NCBI RefSeq assembly: GCF_001439845.1
Contig: NZ_JYLO01000001.1
Location: forward strand, 372,001 to 436,000
DNA length: 64,000 bases
Direction: 5' to 3'
Source of the DNA: Pseudomonas lactis
GTDB taxonomy: Bacteria; Pseudomonadota; Gammaproteobacteria; Pseudomonadales; Pseudomonadaceae
Below, piece after piece: positions 1 to 8,628 of the stretch; the stretch's first letter is position 1; each line of letters begins with the position of its first letter. The position numbers and the translations under genes are program-made. The notes under the pieces were generated by a model. That model saw only the letters and a list, made by a program, of their open reading frames with translations, ran no database searches and was not told the origin of the DNA.

Positions 1-253
1 GACGAATCTCATCCTTGATCTGCAGCGCCGCTTCCAGCAGCAACTGGTTATTGCGGCTGCTTTGCTCGGCCAGCTCTGGGGGCAGGCTTGCCAGCTCGCC
101 CTGTACGGCGGCCACCGGCACTACGCGCTCCGGCACCCAGCCGCTTTCGGCGCGCATGCCTGAGCAATCGCCGGCGAACAGGTTACGGCTGACCTCGGCC
201 TGGCCACGGCCAAGGGCACAGATCACGCCAAGGGCATTGAGGTAGGCGGTCAT
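1..253 (-). CDS. beta-ketoacyl-ACP synthase, N-terminal part (cut by window edge)
   Basis: Only the first 84 codons are present; the gene runs off the left edge. The reading begins MTAYLNALGVICALGRGQAE, which matches the N-terminal strand of KAS I/II condensing enzymes (a short strand followed by a glycine/alanine-rich turn). It begins next to the DUF3261 lipoprotein gene, overlapping its stop by a few bases, so the two look translationally coupled. In aryl polyene operons a condensing enzyme at this position elongates the ACP-bound polyene with malonyl units. The active-site Cys-His-His triad lies outside the window and cannot be checked. Confidence 0.8.
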   Translation of the reverse strand, partial: MTAYLNALGVICALGRGQAEVSRNLFAGDCSGMRAESGWVPERVVPVAAVQGELASLPPELAEQSSRNNQLLLEAALQIKDEIR

Positions 254-732
254 CGGCTCACACCCAGCGGGGTGATGCGGTAACTCAGCGGCTGGCCGGC
301 CATGTTCACGCTGAACACCTCGGAAGACTGATAGATGATTTGCCAGTGGCCCGGCAGCGTGCGCGTCAGGTCCATCGCCTGAGCGTGCGGATACAACACG
401 GGCACATCACCAGCCGGGGTCAGGGCAAACAGCAGCGCGGCAAACAACTCCCGTGCCTGGGGATTGGGCGGCAGCAACCCGTCGGCCTGCCACTGCCCAT
501 CAAGCAGTTTTTGCCGGGCCTGGGGAATGCCCAGCGGGTCCATCATCGACCAGCGAATCGCGCGGCCTTCGCGCTGGATCACCAGCAGCCAGTCCTGGCT
601 CTGGCCGTCCGCCAGGCGCTGCACATGCAATTGCATCGGCAAGGCCAGGGCCGGGATTTTTTCCGGCAACGGTGCCTGGCTGGCGCAGGCGCCGAGCAGC
701 AGCAGGCAACTTATCAACAGCAGGCGCATCAT
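250..732 (-). CDS. DUF3261 family outer-membrane lipoprotein of the aryl polyene cluster
   Basis: A 160-residue protein with a classic lipoprotein signal: charged start (MMRLLL), hydrophobic core and lipobox LLGAC, with Cys16 as the predicted lipidated residue. Asp is not at +2 (Ala follows), which is compatible with Lol sorting to the outer membrane. Length and composition fit DUF3261 lipoproteins found almost only in aryl polyene clusters. The start overlaps the end of the methyltransferase gene and the end overlaps the ketosynthase start, so it sits inside a tightly coupled operon. Together with the LolA-like and MMPL genes it probably helps place the lipid-linked pigment in the outer membrane; that role is inferred from context. 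Confidence 0.8.
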   Translation of the reverse strand: MMRLLLISCLLLLGACASQAPLPEKIPALALPMQLHVQRLADGQSQDWLLVIQREGRAIRWSMMDPLGIPQARQKLLDGQWQADGLLPPNPQARELFAALLFALTPAGDVPVLYPHAQAMDLTRTLPGHWQIIYQSSEVFSVNMAGQPLSYRITPLGVSR

Positions 733-1478
733 GGGGCCGCATTCTCCACAGGTTTACGCGCTACGCAGTTGACCAGGGTTTCCTCGCGCTGGCCCACGGG
801 TGGTGCCTTGCGCAGGCCCCAGCGTTCCAGCAGGCCGAAGTCACTGGAACGGCTCCACCACAAGTAAGGGTACGAAATGTTCTGTGCAGCGAACTCAAAG
901 CCCTGCTCGCGCAGCATCTCCAAGTACTCTTCGGCGCTCTTTTGCACATGCATCGGGTGGCGGAACAGCCAGCGAATCACCCAGGTGTCGATGTAGGCTT
1001 CGGTGGATTCGGCAAACAGCAGATAGCCGCCCGGCTTGAGCACCCGATAGAACTCCTTGAGTGCGCGATGTTGTTCCACCAGATGATGGAAGGTCTGGTG
1101 GCAGAACAGGATATCGACGCTGGCATCCGGCACGTTGAGGGTCGCGCAGTCGCTGCCGATCAGTTCGACGTCCAGCCCCAGGCGCGCAGCTTCTTCGCGG
1201 CTCAGTGCCAGGCTGTGGGGGTCGGCATCCAGGCCGATCAGGCGCGAAGGTGCGAACACCTGATGCAGCAACTGGAAGGATTTGCCCTGGCCGCAACCAG
1301 CATCCAACAACACCGGCGCCACCGGTAGCGGCTCGCTGAACAGGCTGCGCAGGTCATTGATCGCCACGCGCAACACGTGATGCTGCCAGGTATGGCTGCG
1401 CAGGAACCAGAAACCGAACTTGGTTTCTTCGACGTAGTTTTGACTCAGGTAGTTTTTTTCAACGCCAGGGCTGCTCAT
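729..1478 (-). CDS. class I SAM-dependent methyltransferase
   Basis: A 249-residue methyltransferase. Motif I, LLDAGCGQGKSF, lies near residues 86-97, followed by an acidic strand end LIGLDADP (motif II) and a late FYRVLKPGGYLLFAE (motif IV/post-I). This is the methyltransf_11/25 fold. The start ATG overlaps the stop of the flavoprotein gene upstream (ATGA type) and its 3' end overlaps the lipoprotein gene. In aryl polyene pathways a methyltransferase decorates the aromatic head; which carbon or oxygen is methylated cannot be read from the sequence. Confidence 0.85.
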   Translation of the reverse strand: MSSPGVEKNYLSQNYVEETKFGFWFLRSHTWQHHVLRVAINDLRSLFSEPLPVAPVLLDAGCGQGKSFQLLHQVFAPSRLIGLDADPHSLALSREEAARLGLDVELIGSDCATLNVPDASVDILFCHQTFHHLVEQHRALKEFYRVLKPGGYLLFAESTEAYIDTWVIRWLFRHPMHVQKSAEEYLEMLREQGFEFAAQNISYPYLWWSRSSDFGLLERWGLRKAPPVGQREETLVNCVARKPVENAAP

Positions 1479-2722
1479 ACCGCTTCACTCGCACAAATAT
1501 CCGACAACATCCGCAAGCGCCGCTTCGGCTCGCTGACAAACGGGTTGCGTTCATCCCAGGCGTAACCGGCCAGGATTGAGCTGATCATGCGGCGAATCTC
1601 CGGTGAACTGCCAGGATGGAAAATCACGTCCTGGAACGTGCCCGCATACCAGCCTTCGACGTAGCAACGGAAGGTATCGACACCGCGCTTGAGCGGCTCG
1701 GCAAACTCGGTTTGCCAGTCCACCGTTTCGCCGCTCAATTGGCGGTGCAGCACACCCGCGGCCATGCTCGCCGAACGCATGGCAATGGTCACGCCGGAAG
1801 AGAACACCGGGTCGAGGAATTCCGCCGCGTTGCCCAGCAGCGCAAAACCTGGGCCGTGCAGGGTTTTGACGTTGGCCGCGTAGCCGCCGATCGTGCGCGC
1901 CGGGGTGTCCCACACGGCATTTTGCAACACGCCGGACAGGCTTGGGGTTTGCTCGATAAAGCCATGCAGGCAGGCGTCGAGGTCGCTGCCCGCACCCTCG
2001 AAATGCTCCTTGGCCGCGACCACGCCTACCGAACAACGGCCGTTACTGAACGGGATGGTCCAGAACCAGATGTCGCGCTGGGTCGGGTGAGTGGTCACCA
2101 GGATTTTGCTGCGGTCAAAGCCTGGGTGTTCGATACGGTCTTCGACGTGGGTGAACACGGCCTGGCGCAACGGGAAATTCGACGGTGCTTCCAGGTCCAG
2201 CAGGCGTGGCAACACACGGCCATAGCCGCTGGCATCGAGCACGAACCTGGCCTTGAGGTGGTACTCACTGCCATTCTGGCGGCGCACATGCAAATACCGG
2301 CTCTCGGCAGAAAAATCCACGCCGACAATGGTTTGGCCATAGCGGATTTCCACGCCTTGCAGCGCCGCCTGGTCGGCCAGCAATTTGTCGAACTCGCCGC
2401 GCTGCACCTGGAAGGTGGTGGGCTTGCCGTTGCTGAAGGTGTCGCTGAAATCAAAGGCACTGTAGCGCTCGCCCCAAGCGAATGCGGCGCCGGTTTTTAC
2501 CTGGAAGCCTGCCGCTTGCACAGCGTCGAGCATGCCGGCTTCTTCGATAAAGTCGATGCAGTGCGACAGCAGGCTTTCGCCAATCGAGAAGCGCGGGAAA
2601 TGCTCGCGCTCGATGATCAATACATCATGCCCTTTGCGCTTTAACAGCGCGGCCGCGATGGCACCGGAAGGCCCGGCACCGATCACCACCACCTGGCGAC
2701 GTTCCATTTCAACTGTGGGCAC
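1475..2722 (-). CDS. FAD-dependent oxidoreductase of the flavin halogenase family
   Basis: About 415 residues. A Rossmann FAD fingerprint VVVIGAGPSGAIAA is near the N terminus, followed by FPRFSIGESLL, the usual second motif of tryptophan halogenase-like and geranylgeranyl-reductase-like flavoproteins. The sequence WFWTIP (encoded around 2051-2072) fits the WxWxIP signature of flavin-dependent halogenases, and FQVKTGAAF supplies a Lys at the place where phenolic halogenases carry their catalytic Lys. I chose a GTG start at 2722 because AAGGAG lies 5 bases before it; an ATG at 2707 is the alternative. It may halogenate or oxidise the aryl head of the pigment; xanthomonadins, related aryl polyenes, are brominated. 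A reductase role is not excluded. Confidence 0.8.
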   Translation of the reverse strand: MPTVEMERRQVVVIGAGPSGAIAAALLKRKGHDVLIIEREHFPRFSIGESLLSHCIDFIEEAGMLDAVQAAGFQVKTGAAFAWGERYSAFDFSDTFSNGKPTTFQVQRGEFDKLLADQAALQGVEIRYGQTIVGVDFSAESRYLHVRRQNGSEYHLKARFVLDASGYGRVLPRLLDLEAPSNFPLRQAVFTHVEDRIEHPGFDRSKILVTTHPTQRDIWFWTIPFSNGRCSVGVVAAKEHFEGAGSDLDACLHGFIEQTPSLSGVLQNAVWDTPARTIGGYAANVKTLHGPGFALLGNAAEFLDPVFSSGVTIAMRSASMAAGVLHRQLSGETVDWQTEFAEPLKRGVDTFRCYVEGWYAGTFQDVIFHPGSSPEIRRMISSILAGYAWDERNPFVSEPKRRLRMLSDICASEAV

Positions 2723-2755
2723 GAGGGCTCCTTGCCGCATGGGCGCTAATCACAT

Positions 2756-5086
2756 TCATAAGGCGTGTTTCTGCCTGCCGGCCCAGGGCGCCAGCATAAA
2801 GCTGAACGCCAGGCCCAGGCTGACCGACAAGCCGAAATTGCTCACGGCCGGTGTACTGGAGACCGCCAGCAGGCCGAACGACAACCAGGTCGTCAGCGCC
2901 GCCAGCAGTGTTCCCAACAGGCTGACGGCAGGGCCGCCGATCTGCTCGCGCATCAAAATCGCATAGTCAACGCTGATGGCCGTGACCAGCAACAGGCCAA
3001 ACAGACTGAACAGGGTCAGTGGCTGGCCCAGCCAACCGAGGCTGGCCAGGCTGCACAACGCGGCCAGCAGCGGCAGGGCGACGATACGCAAGGCGCCGCC
3101 AACGCCGAAGGGCGCAATCAGCAATAGCACGATCAGCACGCAAGACAGCAACTTCAATTCGGCAGCGCTGATCTGCGTGTCGGCAAACACCCGGTTCAAG
3201 TCACCCAGGCGATCCACCAGCTGCACGCCGGGCAAGTCCAGCGCCTGCACCCGTAGCAACGCCGGGTTGTTCAAGCCTTGCAGGCTGACCATGGCCGCCA
3301 CGCCGCCGTTCACCGGGCCGAGCCACAGCGTCCGCCAGGGCTCGGCCAGCGGGCCTCGCAGTGCGGCGTCGATGTCTGCGGTGGGCAGCGCCTGCAACTG
3401 CGCCACTTCGGCTTGCAGGGCAGTGAGGGGCACGCCGAGGTCCAGTAGCGGTTGCCAGTATGGCGCCAGGTTGCTCAGCGCCTCGCGCAGCTGTTGTTGT
3501 TCGTCGGGGAGGCTGACCAGTTGATTGAGCGCCAGGTAGCCTTGGAGCTTGTCCATCTGCACCAATTGATCCAAGCGTTTGCCCAGGGCGGCCTGGCGTT
3601 CCAGCAACTGCTGCTGATTGTCCGCGCGCACCAGGAAAAACTGGCTGGTGGGCTGGAACCCGGTGATGCGCGCCACGGCCTGAGCTTCGTGCAGCAACTG
3701 CGGCGGCGCGCCGATCCATTGGCGGATATCGTTTTTCGTGTTCAGTTGCCACAGGCCCGCCGCGCAGAACAGCAGCACCCACACCAGCAGTACCGAACTG
3801 GGCACGCGTTTGAGCAGGGCCGTACGCATCTGCCACAGGCCTTGTGCAACACGCAGCGGCCATTGCGCCGGGCGCAGTTCCACGCCCTTGAGCAGCGCGG
3901 GCAACAGGCACACGGCGCACAGATAGGCACCGACCAGGCCGGCAGCCGAGAACACCGCAATCTGGGTCAGCGCCGGGAATGGCGTCCAGGCCAGCGCCAG
4001 GTAGCCGATAGCGCTGGTGGCCAGGCTCAGGCTCAGCCCTGGCAGGGTCAGGCGCAACGCCGGCCAACTGCGCCACGGTTGCAGGCTCCAGCTTTTGGAC
4101 AGGTAATGCAGCGGGTAATCCACCGCCACGCCGATCAGGCTGGAACCCAGCACCAGAGTCATCACATGCATATGCCCAAACAACGCCACGCACGCCACCG
4201 CGCCAAACAGCATGCCCACCAGCACCGGCACGAACGCCAGCAACACCCGCCAGCGCCGGAACGCCAGCAACAGCAATAACAGAATGCCCAAGGTGGCGCC
4301 GCCGCCGACCCAGGTCATTTCCCGAGTGGCCTGTTGTTGCCCGTTGGCCGCATAGAGCAAACCGCTGGCAGCGAGCAGTTGCGCGCCGTGTGCGCCGGCT
4401 TGCTCGCGGCTGGCCTTCAGCAAGTCCGCCACTTGCAGTGGCAGTTTCATATCGAAGGCGTTGCCGGTAGTGCGCGCCCGCAGCAGCACCCAGCTTTTGC
4501 CGTCAGCATCGGCGATCAAGGCACCGCTGCCGATATCCATTTGCACCGCACCGTGTTGCGGTTGGCTGTTCTGGATGCGCCCTGTCAGGCCGAGCCAATC
4601 GTCCTGGCTGGGCACCAGGCTGAAACCTGTGAAGGGGTCGAACAGCGATTGCACGCGTTGCTGGATGAACGCCTCAGGCTGTTGGATCAGTTGCTCGCGG
4701 TCTTTGGCTGAGAGCATCGACAAGCGCCCGCGCAGCAGTTGTTCGCGCAACGCTGGCAAGTCGGCTTGCAGGTTCCACTGCACCTTTTCAAACAGGCCGC
4801 TGGCCTGCCAGCGCTCACCCAGTTGCTGCGCCACGGCCACCGCTTGCTGACGGTCGGCATGCCCCACCAGTACCAGCATTTCGCGGTTGAGCGGCTCTTG
4901 CATGCGTTGTTCGGCTTGCAGCTCCAGGGCGTCTGGCGTGCTGCCGGGCACCAGCTCCATCAGGTTGGCCGACAACGGCGCGCCATCACGCCACTGCCAG
5001 CCGGCCAGGGCCAGCACGGCCACCAGCAGGGTCAGGAACAGGCGCGGCAGCAGGCGTTCACTGGGCAAAGTCGTGTTGCTCCGCAT
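2756..5086 (-). CDS. MMPL/RND-family exporter of the aryl polyene cluster
   Basis: A 776-residue inner-membrane protein in the RND superfamily layout: one N-terminal helix (about residues 14-30), a periplasmic domain, a block of five to six helices (about 255-400), then a repeat of the same order (helix near 430, periplasmic loop, helices about 640-765). Such MMPL proteins carry lipid-linked products across or out of the inner membrane. The start ATG overlaps the end of the LolA-like gene, and the pairing LolA-like plus MMPL plus lipoprotein is a recurrent set in aryl polyene operons, so it probably exports the acylated polyene. Confidence 0.88.
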   Translation of the reverse strand: MRSNTTLPSERLLPRLFLTLLVAVLALAGWQWRDGAPLSANLMELVPGSTPDALELQAEQRMQEPLNREMLVLVGHADRQQAVAVAQQLGERWQASGLFEKVQWNLQADLPALREQLLRGRLSMLSAKDREQLIQQPEAFIQQRVQSLFDPFTGFSLVPSQDDWLGLTGRIQNSQPQHGAVQMDIGSGALIADADGKSWVLLRARTTGNAFDMKLPLQVADLLKASREQAGAHGAQLLAASGLLYAANGQQQATREMTWVGGGATLGILLLLLLAFRRWRVLLAFVPVLVGMLFGAVACVALFGHMHVMTLVLGSSLIGVAVDYPLHYLSKSWSLQPWRSWPALRLTLPGLSLSLATSAIGYLALAWTPFPALTQIAVFSAAGLVGAYLCAVCLLPALLKGVELRPAQWPLRVAQGLWQMRTALLKRVPSSVLLVWVLLFCAAGLWQLNTKNDIRQWIGAPPQLLHEAQAVARITGFQPTSQFFLVRADNQQQLLERQAALGKRLDQLVQMDKLQGYLALNQLVSLPDEQQQLREALSNLAPYWQPLLDLGVPLTALQAEVAQLQALPTADIDAALRGPLAEPWRTLWLGPVNGGVAAMVSLQGLNNPALLRVQALDLPGVQLVDRLGDLNRVFADTQISAAELKLLSCVLIVLLLIAPFGVGGALRIVALPLLAALCSLASLGWLGQPLTLFSLFGLLLVTAISVDYAILMREQIGGPAVSLLGTLLAALTTWLSFGLLAVSSTPAVSNFGLSVSLGLAFSFMLAPWAGRQKHAL

Positions 5087-5753
5087 CGCTCAACGGCTGG
5101 TCGGCGGTACTGTCCTGCATGCGCAGCAGCGTGCTGTCGCCTTGGGTTTCCAGCAGTTCAATGCTGTGCACCAGCGCGCCGCCGTCGATAGTGATCTGGG
5201 TGAACACTTGCTTGAGCAGCAGCGAGCGTGGGGTCAGCGTGAGCTTCCACTGTTGGGCCTCACCTTGCAGTAGCAGGTCGAAGTCGCGTTGCAGGCCACT
5301 GCTGTCACCCTGCAGTACCGCCAGGAACAAACGATTCTGTTCGGCGCCGGCACTCTTGTTTGGCAGCAGTTGCCAGCCATTGGCGTCGCGGCGGGCAATG
5401 CCTTGAGCTGTAATGCGGTAGTCCTGTTGCAGCGGGGTTTTCAACAGCCACAGCAGGCCGTGATCCTTGGCGAGCACGAAGGTGCCTTTGCTCACTAGCG
5501 GCTGGGGCAGGGCGCGCAGGTGTTTTTCCTGGGTGAAGTGGCCGTGGATCACGGAGGGTTTGGCAAGCTGATCGCTCAACTGCTGAAGGTCGAAGGCATT
5601 CGCCAAGTTGGGAATGCATAACAACAGGATGAGCAGGAACCCTGTGGGAGCGGGCTTACCCGCGAAGGACGTTAACGATAACGCGGGTTGCCTGACACTC
5701 AGCAGGGCTCTCAGGATCTTCGCGGGCAAGCCCGCTCCCACAGGGGTCAGCAT
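5058..5753 (-). CDS. LolA-like outer-membrane lipoprotein carrier
   Basis: The mature part (from about FDLQQLSDQL) reads as a LolA-fold protein, with HGHFTQEKHL, a beta-rich body and GLLWLLKTP resembling the family's conserved region. The N terminus is odd: the only good in-frame ATG (5753, just past the thioesterase stop) gives an approximately 53-residue leader, because an inverted pair of REP-type repeats (5641-5744) lies in frame between the start and the hydrophobic core FLLILLLCIPNLANA. The true start could instead be a rare codon after the repeat. It is expected to ferry the pigment lipid across the periplasm together with the downstream MMPL exporter and the DUF3261 lipoprotein. Confidence 0.82.
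   Translation of the reverse strand: MLTPVGAGLPAKILRALLSVRQPALSLTSFAGKPAPTGFLLILLLCIPNLANAFDLQQLSDQLAKPSVIHGHFTQEKHLRALPQPLVSKGTFVLAKDHGLLWLLKTPLQQDYRITAQGIARRDANGWQLLPNKSAGAEQNRLFLAVLQGDSSGLQRDFDLLLQGEAQQWKLTLTPRSLLLKQVFTQITIDGGALVHSIELLETQGDSTLLRMQDSTADQPLSDAEQHDFAQ
5641..5744. repeat. REPIN-like inverted REP pair inside the LolA-like reading frame
   Basis: GTGGGAGCGGGCTTACCCGC on the left and GCGGGCAAGCCCGCTCCCAC on the right form an inverted pair about 100 bases long. Unlike the other such pairs in this window, which sit between genes, this one is translated as part of the long leader of the LolA-like protein. Confidence 0.85.
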
Positions 5754-6175
5754 TTCAGGGCCTTTTCTACGGCGTCGGTAAATATCTTGGGCGAGGCCAG
5801 CTGCATCTCGCGGCTGGCGATGTCCACCGCTACTTGCACGGTGCTGGCGCGGGTCAAGCGCTCGCCGCTGGCCCGGTCGGTAATCAGGTAGTTCACCTTC
5901 AAGCGGTTCTCCCATTCCACCAGGCTTGCGCGCACGTTGATCGTTTGACCGAAGGTCGCGCCGCGCACATAGCGTAGCTGCATGTCGATCACCGGCCACG
6001 CGTAGCCGGCTTCGAGCATCGCCGTGTAGTTATGGCCGATCTTGTCCAGCAACGCACAGCGCGCCACTTCCAGGTACTTCACGTAATGCCCGTGCCACAC
6101 CACGTTCATGGTGTCGATGTCGAAAAACGGCACGAGGATTTCAGTGTCGCTGTGCAACACGCCCGGGCTACGCAT
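5747..6175 (-). CDS. 4-hydroxybenzoyl-CoA-type thioesterase
   Basis: A 142-residue hotdog protein. The segment PFFDIDTMNVVWHGHYVKYLE near residues 16-36 is the hallmark of the 4HBT/YbgC family, with the catalytic Asp in DIDTMNVVWHG and the HGHYVKY helix. It starts inside the last codons of the ammonia-lyase gene and ends just before the LolA-like start. It may release the finished polyene from the ACP or remove stalled chains. Confidence 0.87.
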   Translation of the reverse strand: MRSPGVLHSDTEILVPFFDIDTMNVVWHGHYVKYLEVARCALLDKIGHNYTAMLEAGYAWPVIDMQLRYVRGATFGQTINVRASLVEWENRLKVNYLITDRASGERLTRASTVQVAVDIASREMQLASPKIFTDAVEKALKC

Positions 6176-7709
6176 GCAGCCTCCAGTGTTGCGCGGCGAT
6201 GCGTTGCAGGCACAGGCGCAGTTCGCCTTCCAGGGCGCGGTCTTCGATGACCGGCGCAAAGTCTTGGGCCAGCTCTGCATGCATCGCGGCCAGCGCCGGC
6301 GGCAGTGGCCGGGCATCCCCGGCCTGGGCGCGCAGCCACACGCCCTGGTTGGCGGCGAGCAGGGTCGCGGCGGCGACCTGTTCGGTCAACTCCAGCACGC
6401 GGATCGCATCGCGGGCAGCGATGGTGCCCATGCTCACCTTGTCCTGGTTGTGGCACTCGGTAGAGCGTGAGAACACGCTGGCCGGCATGGTGTTTTTCAG
6501 TGCTTCGGCGGTCCAGGCGCTGGTGCCGATCTGCACGGCCTTGAAGCCATGGTTGATCATTGCACGATCAGCCGGGGCGCCCGACAGGTTGCTCGGCAGG
6601 CCATGGTTGTAGCGCACATCCACCAACAGTGCGAGCTGGCGGTCGAGCAGGTCGGCAACGTTGGCGACCAGGGTCTTGAGGCTGTCCATGGCGAAGGCGA
6701 TATGCCCGCCGTAGAAGTGCCCGCCATGCAGCACGCGTTCTTCTTCGGCGTCGATGATCGGGTTGTCGTTGGCGCTGTTCAGTTCGATCTCGATGAACGA
6801 GCGCAGCCAGTTCAGGCTGTCCGCCAATACGCCGAGCACGTGGGGCGCGCAGCGCAACGAATAACGGTCTTGCAGGCGATGCAGGGGGGCGGTGGGCGCG
6901 TCGATGGCCAGATCCTTGCGCAGCCACGCGGCGACTTGCATCTGCCCAGGGTGTGGTTTGGCGGCGAACAGGCGCTCGTCGAAGTGTTCGGGGTTGCCTT
7001 GCAGGGCCACCACATTGAGCGCGGTGATGCGCGTGGCCAGTTGCAACAGGTAGTCGGCGCGGGCAAAGGCCAGGCAGGCCAGGCCAGTCATCACGGCGGT
7101 GCCGTTCATCAGTGCCAGGGCTTCCTTGGGCCGCAGTACCAGCGGCTCCCAGCCCAGTTCACGGTGTACGTCGGCTGCCGGGCGGCGTTCGCCGCGGAAC
7201 AGCACTTCACGTTCGCCAGACAAGGTCGCGGCCACGTAGGACAGCGGCGTCAGATCACCGCTGGCGCCCACCGAGCCTTCTTCCGGGATCAGTGGCAATA
7301 CATCGTTTTCGAGGAAGGCATGCAGGCGTTCCAGCAGCTCCACGCGAACACCCGACACGCCATGGCACAGCGACTGCAAACGCGCCGCCAACACGGCGCG
7401 GGTGGCTTGGGCGTCGAGCAACTTGCCCAGGCCGCAACCGTGAAAGGTGTACAGGTGACGCGGCAACGCTTCGACGTGCTCCAGCGGCACTGCCACCACA
7501 CAGGAGTCGCCGTAGCCGGTGGTCACGCCGTAGATCACGCCCTCCTTGTCCAGCAGCGAGTCGAGGAACTGCGCGCCCTTGGCGATGCGCTGGCGGTACG
7601 CGGCATCGTCCTGCAGACGAGTGGGCACCTGGCGGTTGGCCAGGGCCAGCACGTCTTCGATGCGCAGGGGGCGTTCACCAAAGGTGATGGGCTCAAGAGG
7701 CGTGGTCAT
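6168..7709 (-). CDS. MIO-dependent aromatic amino acid ammonia-lyase (HAL/PAL/TAL family)
   Basis: A 513-residue protein of the usual family length. The Ala-Ser-Gly triplet that cyclises to the MIO electrophile is at residues 149-151 (GSVGASGDLTPLS). Tyr60 in GVIYGVTTGYG matches the catalytic loop Tyr, and SANDNP plus the QDKVSMGT region carry further family residues. In a pigment cluster it would deaminate Tyr, Phe or His to an arylacrylate starter. By hand alignment the selectivity pair reads Phe89-His90, neither the His-Leu of classic TAL nor the Ser-His of HAL, so substrate is open. It overlaps the thioesterase gene downstream and the acyltransferase gene upstream. Confidence 0.9.
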   Translation of the reverse strand: MTTPLEPITFGERPLRIEDVLALANRQVPTRLQDDAAYRQRIAKGAQFLDSLLDKEGVIYGVTTGYGDSCVVAVPLEHVEALPRHLYTFHGCGLGKLLDAQATRAVLAARLQSLCHGVSGVRVELLERLHAFLENDVLPLIPEEGSVGASGDLTPLSYVAATLSGEREVLFRGERRPAADVHRELGWEPLVLRPKEALALMNGTAVMTGLACLAFARADYLLQLATRITALNVVALQGNPEHFDERLFAAKPHPGQMQVAAWLRKDLAIDAPTAPLHRLQDRYSLRCAPHVLGVLADSLNWLRSFIEIELNSANDNPIIDAEEERVLHGGHFYGGHIAFAMDSLKTLVANVADLLDRQLALLVDVRYNHGLPSNLSGAPADRAMINHGFKAVQIGTSAWTAEALKNTMPASVFSRSTECHNQDKVSMGTIAARDAIRVLELTEQVAAATLLAANQGVWLRAQAGDARPLPPALAAMHAELAQDFAPVIEDRALEGELRLCLQRIAAQHWRLHA

Positions 7710-8628
7710 CGGTCTTCCAGAAAGGGTAAAAGTTGAACCATTGTTGGGGCGCTTGCAGGCAGAACTGGCCCAGGCGTGCGGCGTAGCGGGCGGTCCACAG
7801 GGCGATAACCTGCTCGCGGGTGCTGCGCTTCCATTCGATCAAATCGGCAAAGGGCTCGATGGTCAGGCGATAGCGACCCTGGTGCTTGAGGCACATCAGC
7901 AGATTGACCGGGCACTTGAGTAAGCCCGCCAGCAGCCATGGGCCTTGGGGGAATGCCGCCGTATGGCCGAGGAAGTCCACGCGCACCGTGCGCCCGCCGT
8001 GCAGCGGGATACGGTCGCCGGCAATCGCCAGCCACTCGCCATCGTCCAGGCGCTGGCTGAGCAGCAGCATAGTGGCCGGGTCCAGTTCGCTGACCTGGAT
8101 CAGGCGTAAATGGGTCGCGCCAGCCTCGCCCAGCAGGCGGTTGAAACGCTCGGCGTGCTTGGTGTGCACCAGTACATTCATGGTGACCTGCTCACCAATC
8201 TCCGCCAGGGCGCGGCACACTTCCAGGTTGCCCAGGTGCGCACCCACCAGCATCTGCCCGCGCTCGCCGCGCAGTTGGCTGCGCAACTGCGCCGGGTCAT
8301 TGATCTCGATTTGCTCCAGGCGCAGCTTGCCGTTCCACACGTCGAGCTTGTCCAGCAGCGAATCGGCAAAAGCCATGAACTGGGCAAAGACGGTGCGGTG
8401 GCTCGGCAGCAGGTCGTCGCGCCCGCTCCACTGCGCCAGGCGCTGCTGGTATTGCCAGGCGCTGTGGCGTGCGGTGCGGCCGAACAGGAAGAAGTAAAAC
8501 ACGATGCTGTAGAGCAACGGGCTCAACAGGCGACGGCCGAGGACTTTTACCGCGACCGCGGTGAACTTCATCAGCCAGAAGCTGCCGCGTTCTTCGCGGT
8601 CGGCCCAGTGCTTGGTGCTGTCGTTCAT
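7693..8628 (-). CDS. LpxL/HtrB-type lipid acyltransferase of the aryl polyene cluster
   Basis: About 311 residues. A hydrophobic segment (LLSPLLYSIVFYFFLFGRTARHSAW) is followed by GAHLGNLEVCRAL, where the usual HxxxE/D pair of lysophospholipid acyltransferases appears as His-Leu-Gly-Asn-Leu-Glu, and a later AGDRIPLHGGRTVRVDFLG block typical of LpxL relatives. The ATG at 8628 overlaps the stop of the glycosyltransferase gene; longer frames upstream are shadows of that gene. It likely acylates the glycosylated anchor that carries the pigment, on the inner face of the inner membrane. Confidence 0.87.
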   Translation of the reverse strand: MNDSTKHWADREERGSFWLMKFTAVAVKVLGRRLLSPLLYSIVFYFFLFGRTARHSAWQYQQRLAQWSGRDDLLPSHRTVFAQFMAFADSLLDKLDVWNGKLRLEQIEINDPAQLRSQLRGERGQMLVGAHLGNLEVCRALAEIGEQVTMNVLVHTKHAERFNRLLGEAGATHLRLIQVSELDPATMLLLSQRLDDGEWLAIAGDRIPLHGGRTVRVDFLGHTAAFPQGPWLLAGLLKCPVNLLMCLKHQGRYRLTIEPFADLIEWKRSTREQVIALWTARYAARLGQFCLQAPQQWFNFYPFWKTDDHAS

